A stretch of 34,483 nt of DNA. Origin: Amycolatopsis bullii (GTDB taxonomy: Bacteria; Actinomycetota; Actinomycetes; Mycobacteriales; Pseudonocardiaceae). The stretch's first letter is position 1. Each line of letters opens with the position of its first letter. Shown in pieces: positions 27,340-31,780 of this stretch. The stretch covers positions 1-34,483 of the forward strand of contig NZ_BNAW01000072.1 of assembly GCF_014654205.1 (NCBI RefSeq), written 5' to 3'. The notes under the pieces are model-generated. The model ran no database searches and had not been told where the DNA came from. It saw only the letters and a list, made by a program, of their open reading frames with translations. Made by a program: the position numbers and the translations under genes.

Positions 27340-28899
27340 TCAGCCGGGCAGCCGCACCGACTGGGAGTGCCGGAAGAAGTCCGTCGGGTCCCAGCGGGCC
27401 TTGACCTGCTGGAGCCGCGGGTAGTTGGCCCCGAAGTACAGCGTGGACCAGTCGACCCCGGAGCGGTTCAGCGCCGGATCGACGATGTCCGGGTCGGGGT
27501 TGTTGATGTTCGTGCCGTCGACGATTTCGCCCGGCACCGGGTACCCGCCGGTCGCGGCGAAGGTGTCGGCGTAGAGGTCGCGCAGCCAGGCGAGGTTGAC
27601 CTCGTCGTCCGCCGCCTCGGTCCAGAACGTCTCGAACTCCGCGTACAGCACCGAGTCGCGGTGCGGCATGGCTGTTGCCTCGGAGGCCACCGCGTTGAGC
27701 TTGCCGCCCATGCTCATCAGCTGGAAGACGCCGAGCGGGTTCGGGTAGTCGTCGCGCTGGAGGTTGCGGTACACCGCGCCCAGCTGCTCGTCGGTGAACG
27801 CGCGGCGCATCCAGGCGCTCTTCACCGCACTGCGCAGCGTGGGGTCGTAGAGCAGCGTCCCGCCGCCGACGAACTTCGTCGACGCCAGCCAGGAAACCTC
27901 CCTCGGCGGCATCGCCATGGTGATGCCGGTGCCCGCCGTCACGGCGGCCCCGAAGTCCGCGAGGAGCTCTCGCGCGCCGGGCACGGTGGCGTCGACCTGG
28001 GTCAGCGTCCCGACGCCCATGCCCGACTTCGGCCGGGCGAACAGGATGCTCGCGAGCGCCGTGCCGGCGTCACCCGGTGCGCTGTTGCGTTCGTGCCAGG
28101 TCGAGAAGTTCTTGATGAGGGTGCGGAACTTGTCTTCGTCGAGCGCCTGCCAGGGCACCCCGGCCGGCTCCACGAGCACCGACGCCGGCGGCCTCGGCAG
28201 TAGCTGCGCGGGATCGCTGCCTTCGGCGTCCGGGCTCCGGAACCAGAACCGGGTGACCACGCCGAACGTGCCGCCGCCACCGCCGGTGATCGCCCACCAC
28301 AGGTCGTGGTCCGGGTCCTCCGGATCGCGCGACGCGATGACCGTGCGCACGCTCCCGCCGGCGTCGACGACGACGACTTCGACCGCTTCGAGGTGGTCGA
28401 CGACCGAACCGTACTTGCGGGTGAGCAGGCCGAACCCGCCACCGCTGGTGTGACCGGCGATGCCGACGGTCAGGCAGATGCCGCCGGGGATCGTGACGCC
28501 CCAGGTGCGGTACAGCGTCTCGTAGATCCGCCCCAGCTGGGTTCCGGCGCCGACGCAGAACGCCCGTCGCGCCGGGTCGTAGTACACCTGGTTGAGGTTG
28601 GAGACGTCGAGCAGGACCTGGGTTTCCGGCCCCGTCACGAAGTCCGCGTAGCAGTGTCCGCCGCTGCGCACCGCGAGCCGCTTGCCGGTCGCCACGGCTT
28701 CCCGCACGACGTCGGCCACCTGGGCGGTCGACGCGGCGAGGCGCACCGACTCGGGAGTGCCCACCCAGCGCCGGTTGTAGCCCACCACGAGTTCGCCGTA
28801 CCGGATGTCCCCGGGGGTGACGACGGCGGGCGCGGGCACGCCGGCCTCCTCTCGCGGATCCCCTTGCGCGAGCGCGCTTTGCGTGGCGCGGTCCATCAT
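27340..28899 (-). CDS. Berberine-bridge-type FAD-linked oxidase, bicovalent flavin predicted
   Basis: 519 residues. The FAD-binding PCMH domain occupies about 45-220 and the C-terminal BBE segment ends in NYPRLQQVKARWDP-FFRHSQS. The flavin-attachment residues are visible: His 82 in RSGGHCYAD and Cys 142 in GGICLTVGIAGH. Their 60-residue spacing equals that of His70/Cys130 in glucooligosaccharide oxidase, so FAD is probably held by both. Such enzymes oxidise alcohols or perform oxidative cyclisation with O2 as acceptor, and relatives tailor other bacterial polyketides. No secretion signal is evident. The start is ATG 28899 (a second ATG follows directly), with GGGGAGGA about 7 bases upstream. 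It is the first gene of a leftward pair with the LLM oxidoreductase, divergent from the pseudo-KR-ACP gene across a 252-bp control region. Confidence 0.95.
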   Translation of the reverse strand: MMDRATQSALAQGDPREEAGVPAPAVVTPGDIRYGELVVGYNRRWVGTPESVRLAASTAQVADVVREAVATGKRLAVRSGGHCYADFVTGPETQVLLDVSNLNQVYYDPARRAFCVGAGTQLGRIYETLYRTWGVTIPGGICLTVGIAGHTSGGGFGLLTRKYGSVVDHLEAVEVVVVDAGGSVRTVIASRDPEDPDHDLWWAITGGGGGTFGVVTRFWFRSPDAEGSDPAQLLPRPPASVLVEPAGVPWQALDEDKFRTLIKNFSTWHERNSAPGDAGTALASILFARPKSGMGVGTLTQVDATVPGARELLADFGAAVTAGTGITMAMPPREVSWLASTKFVGGGTLLYDPTLRSAVKSAWMRRAFTDEQLGAVYRNLQRDDYPNPLGVFQLMSMGGKLNAVASEATAMPHRDSVLYAEFETFWTEAADDEVNLAWLRDLYADTFAATGGYPVPGEIVDGTNINNPDPDIVDPALNRSGVDWSTLYFGANYPRLQQVKARWDPTDFFRHSQSVRLPG

Positions 28900-28974
28900 C
28901 GTGCGTCCTCCCCGGAGTGGTGCGCACGCAGCCCGGGCCGGCCGCGGACGCGTGCCGCCGTCGCGATGTTCCGC

Positions 28975-28980
28975 AATATA
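28975..28980 (-). promoter_or_regulatory. Possible -10 element for the leftward oxidase gene
   Basis: On the minus strand this reads TATATT, an AT-rich island in very GC-rich DNA, about 75 bases before the oxidase ATG. No good -35 lies 16-19 bases upstream, so the promoter would need an activator; the repeated CCCCTA motifs at 29005 and 29027 lie in the right place for one. Confidence 0.3.
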
Positions 28981-29004
28981 TGGAGCCGCCCGGCGCGGCA
29001 GGTA

Positions 29005-29072
29005 CCCCTATCGGATCACGGTGGTCCCCCTAATCGCCCGGGTAAGGGCTTGCGCGGCCGTGCCGTTAAGGG
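29005..29072. promoter_or_regulatory. Clustered CCCCTA / TAAGGG repeats in the divergent control region
   Basis: CCCCTA occurs at 29005-29010 and 29027-29032, a 22-bp step (two helical turns), each followed by a TCG trinucleotide. TAAGGG occurs at 29043-29048 and 29067-29072, each followed closely by TTG. The arrangement looks like a multi-site binding region for an activator such as a SARP or LuxR-type protein, but no consensus can be matched by eye. It sits between the oxidase (leftward) and pseudo-KR-ACP (rightward) genes. Confidence 0.35.
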
Positions 29073-29101
29073 TTGACCCGGCCGGGCGCCGCTTCGAGAC
29101 T
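29073..29101 (+). promoter_or_regulatory. Possible promoter for the rightward pseudo-KR-ACP/SDR/PKS operon
   Basis: TTGACC (29073-29078) and GAGACT (29096-29101) are separated by 17 bases. The -35 is good and the -10 poor. A TAAGGG repeat directly abuts the -35, where an activator would contact RNA polymerase. The first possible start codon of the downstream gene is at 29152. Confidence 0.35.
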
Positions 29102-29151
29102 CCGTTCGAACACCTTGCCCGCCGCCGGCTCTTCGCGGCCGGGGCGATCCG

Positions 29152-30864
29152 GTGATCCGTATGGGGGCGCGAGCAGTGATGTCCGGCGATCCGAACACAG
29201 CGGCGGCAGCTTCGTCGTGGCGTTACCACGTCGAGTGGCGGGAGCTGCCCGAAGTGGCGGCGGAACGGTCCGGCCGGTGGCTGGTCCTCGACCCCGGATG
29301 CCCCGGCTGGGCGGAGAACTGGTCCGCGGCACTCGGCGGAGCGGGGACGCGGACGGTCCGGGTGCCGGCCGGCGTCTCCCGCGAAGACCTTGCGGACCTG
29401 GTGCGCGATGCCGCTTCGGAGCCCGGCCTGTCCGGCGTCGTGTCGCTGCTCGCCGCGGCCGCGGAACCCGACTCCCGTGAGCCCGCCGTTCCGGTCGGCG
29501 TCGCGGGCACTCTCGCGCTGGTGCAGGCCATGGCCGACGCGGGGATGACGGTGCCGCTCTGGTGCCTGACGCGGGGCGCGGTGTCGGTCGGCGCGGCCGA
29601 CCCGGTGAGCGACTCCGGACAGGCGCGGGTCTGGGGCCTCGGATTCGTGGCCGGGCTGGAACACCCGGAGATCTGGGGCGGGCTGGCCGACGTGCCGGCC
29701 GAAGCGAGCGCGACGGCCGTCGCCCGGCTCTGGTCCGTGCTGGCTCGCGGCGGTGACGAGGACCAGGTCGCCGTCCGGGCCGGCGGGGTCTTCGGCCGTC
29801 GGGTGGCGCGGGTTCCCGAGCGCGGTGCCCGCGGGACGTGGCGGCCGCGCGGCACGGCGCTGGTCCTCGGTGGTGGGGGAGCGCTGGGCAGGCACGTCGC
29901 CGGCTGGCTGGCGCGGTCCGGTTGCGAGCACATCGTGCTCGCCTCGCGGGGCGCCGTGCCGGAGGGGTTCGAGGCCGAACTGGCCGCTCTCGGCGCCGAG
30001 GTCGCCGTCGAACGGTGTGATCTGACCGACCGGACGTCGGTGGCCGCGCTGGCCCGGCGGATGCGGGCGGCGGGCGCGGCACCGCGGTCGGTGTTCCACT
30101 GCGCGGGCGCGGCCGACATGACCGGGCTGCGCGACCTGACCCTGCGGGGCTTCGCCGAAGCCGGGGCCGCGAAGACGGCCGGTGCTCCGCACCTGGCCGA
30201 GTTCTTCGGCGCCGACCTCGACGCCTTCGTGCTGTTCGCGTGCTTTCCCGGCGTTTGGGGCAGTTACGGCCGCGGCGCGAGCGTGGCGGCCGATGCGTAC
30301 CTGGACGGCCTCGCCCGCCACCTGCGGGGCGCGGGCGTGCCGGCGACGACGGTGACGTGGGGTGCTTGGGCGGCCGGGGCCACGTTGGACCACCCCGTGG
30401 TGGTCGAGCAGCTGCGGCGGGGCGGGGTGAGCCCGCTCCCGCCGGAAGGCGCGCTCGACACCCTGTCCGCGTTGCTCGCGGGCGGGGTCACTTCGGAGCT
30501 GGTGATCGACCTGGACTGGGCCCGCTTCGCCGCGGTCTTCACCGCGCGCCGGCCCAGCGCGCTGATCGGCGAGATCTCGTGGGCACCCGGCCGCCCGATC
30601 GCCGAGCTGCCCGAAACCGAGCGCGGCCAGGCGCTGTCCGACCTGACCCGCATCGAGGTCGCGGCCGTGCTCGGACTGAGCAGACCGGACCTGGTGCGGC
30701 CCGCCGAATCGCTGGCCGGCCAAGGCCTCGACGACGACCTGGCGAAAGCGCTGCACGAGCGGCTTTCCCGGCGCGCCGGGGTCGCCTTCCCGGCCGGCTC
30801 GGTGGTGCGCTCGGACACTCCGCTCGAGCTGGCCGCCAGGCTGGCCACCGTTTTCGACGCCTGA
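29152..30864 (+). CDS. Stand-alone KR-ACP protein with both active sites lost (pseudo-PKS fragment)
   Basis: 570 residues at most. GTG 29152 is the longest start; ATG 29161 and ATG 29179 are alternatives and no ribosome-binding site decides. Residues about 22-200 match the structural half of a PKS ketoreductase, about 225-400 the catalytic half, and about 490-570 a carrier domain. No KS or AT is present. The nucleotide loop survives as LGGGGALG and the catalytic Lys appears kept (AAKTAGA). The Ser position is Cys (364), Tyr is Ser (377), 13 residues on as in active KRs, and Asn is Asp. In the carrier domain the GxDSL motif reads GLDDD, with Asp 528 replacing the Ser that takes phosphopantetheine, so it cannot be loaded. 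The frame is intact, with normal codon use, and the gene leads an operon with the SDR (37-bp gap) and the loading PKS. Function is unknown; it may be a pseudoenzyme, a scaffold or an evolutionary relic. Confidence 0.85.
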   Translation: MIRMGARAVMSGDPNTAAAASSWRYHVEWRELPEVAAERSGRWLVLDPGCPGWAENWSAALGGAGTRTVRVPAGVSREDLADLVRDAASEPGLSGVVSLLAAAAEPDSREPAVPVGVAGTLALVQAMADAGMTVPLWCLTRGAVSVGAADPVSDSGQARVWGLGFVAGLEHPEIWGGLADVPAEASATAVARLWSVLARGGDEDQVAVRAGGVFGRRVARVPERGARGTWRPRGTALVLGGGGALGRHVAGWLARSGCEHIVLASRGAVPEGFEAELAALGAEVAVERCDLTDRTSVAALARRMRAAGAAPRSVFHCAGAADMTGLRDLTLRGFAEAGAAKTAGAPHLAEFFGADLDAFVLFACFPGVWGSYGRGASVAADAYLDGLARHLRGAGVPATTVTWGAWAAGATLDHPVVVEQLRRGGVSPLPPEGALDTLSALLAGGVTSELVIDLDWARFAAVFTARRPSALIGEISWAPGRPIAELPETERGQALSDLTRIEVAAVLGLSRPDLVRPAESLAGQGLDDDLAKALHERLSRRAGVAFPAGSVVRSDTPLELAARLATVFDA

Positions 30865-30901
30865 ACCGTTCGTTCCGGCACTTTTTCCGAGGGGGCAGAC
30901 A

Positions 30902-31702
30902 GTGCGTGTTCCGGGAACGACCGCCGTGGTGACCGGCGGCGCTTCGGGGTTGGGCGCGGCGACGGCCGCGCACCTCGCCAAGCGGGGGGCCGACGTGTTC
31001 GTGCTGGACCTGCCCGCCGCGCTCGCGCGTACCGCGCCCCCCGCCGGCATTACCGGGATCGGGGCCGACGTCACCAGTGCCGGCGAGGTCGGCGCGGCGA
31101 TGACGACGGTCGCGGAATCCGGTTCGCCGCTGCGGATCGTGGTCAACTGCGCGGGCGTCGACACCCCGGGGCGGGTGCTCACCGACGACGGCCCGCTCGG
31201 CCTCGCCGAGTTCCGCCGGGTGGTCGAGGTGAACCTGGTCGGCACCTTCAACGTCCTGCGGCTGGGCGCCGAGGTGATGGCACGCACCCGGCCGGAGGCC
31301 GACGACCAGCGCGGCGTGATCGTCAACACCGCGTCGCTGTTCGCGTTCGAAGGCCAGGCGGGCCATGCCGCCTACGCGGCGGCCAAGGGCGGCGTCGTTT
31401 CCCTCACGCTGCCGGCGGCGCGCGACCTGGCCCGCTACGGCATCCGCGTGGTCACCGTCGCCCCCGGCATCTTCGAGACGCCGCTCGTCGCCACCTTGAC
31501 CGAGGAACTCCGGGCGGCCGGGCTGGCCGAGCAGTTCGTCTCCGGGCTGGCCGGCGGGCCGCCGTGGCCACGCCGCTACGGACGGCCGGAGGAGTTCGCC
31601 GCCTTCGTCGCGGCGATCGCCGAGCACGACTACCTCAACGCCGAGGTCGTCCGCCTCGACGCCGGCCTCCGGGTCGGGTTCGGCAAGCCGTCGCCGTCCT
31701 GA
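30902..31702 (+). CDS. Short-chain dehydrogenase, HSD10 / type II 3-hydroxyacyl-CoA dehydrogenase-like
   Basis: 266 residues from GTG 30902, with GAGGGGG 6 bases upstream. It is a classical SDR: TGGASGLG cofactor loop (about 11-18), NCAG, catalytic Ser in NTASLFAFEGQ, YAAAK and the following APGIFETPL. Many segments (TGGASGLG, LDLP, VNLVGTFNVLRL, GQ-AAY-A-KGG, TLPAARDLA, EVVRLD) match the human HSD10 family as I recall it. That family oxidises 3-hydroxyacyl-CoAs, including 2-methyl-3-hydroxybutyryl-CoA in isoleucine breakdown. The LDLP at the end of beta-2 favours NAD(H). It lies between the pseudo-KR-ACP gene and the loading PKS, so it may help supply the starter acyl-CoA. It could instead act on the finished chain, as many SDRs in such clusters do. 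Confidence 0.92.
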   Translation: MRVPGTTAVVTGGASGLGAATAAHLAKRGADVFVLDLPAALARTAPPAGITGIGADVTSAGEVGAAMTTVAESGSPLRIVVNCAGVDTPGRVLTDDGPLGLAEFRRVVEVNLVGTFNVLRLGAEVMARTRPEADDQRGVIVNTASLFAFEGQAGHAAYAAAKGGVVSLTLPAARDLARYGIRVVTVAPGIFETPLVATLTEELRAAGLAEQFVSGLAGGPPWPRRYGRPEEFAAFVAAIAEHDYLNAEVVRLDAGLRVGFGKPSPS

Positions 31703-31735
31703 CGCTTTCGCAGCATCCGCCCGCTTCGCCATTCC

Positions 31736-31758
31736 GGCGGCCGTCCAGGACGGCCGCC
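31736..31758. other. Strong hairpin between SDR and loading PKS genes
   Basis: Arms GGCGGCCGT (31736-31744) and ACGGCCGCC (31750-31758) pair perfectly across a 5-base loop. It ends 7 bases before the GGAAGGGG ribosome-binding site of the next gene and has no T-run. It may be a weak terminator, an attenuator or an mRNA-processing or stability element that sets the ratio of SDR to PKS. Confidence 0.5.
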
Positions 31759-31780
31759 CGTTCCCGGAAGGGGTCCTCCG

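Noticed and set aside
28920..28955. Short palindrome GTGCGCAC and the GCACGC/GCGTGC inverted repeat in the oxidase leader
   Set aside because: They are only 6-8 bases and expected by chance in DNA of this composition.
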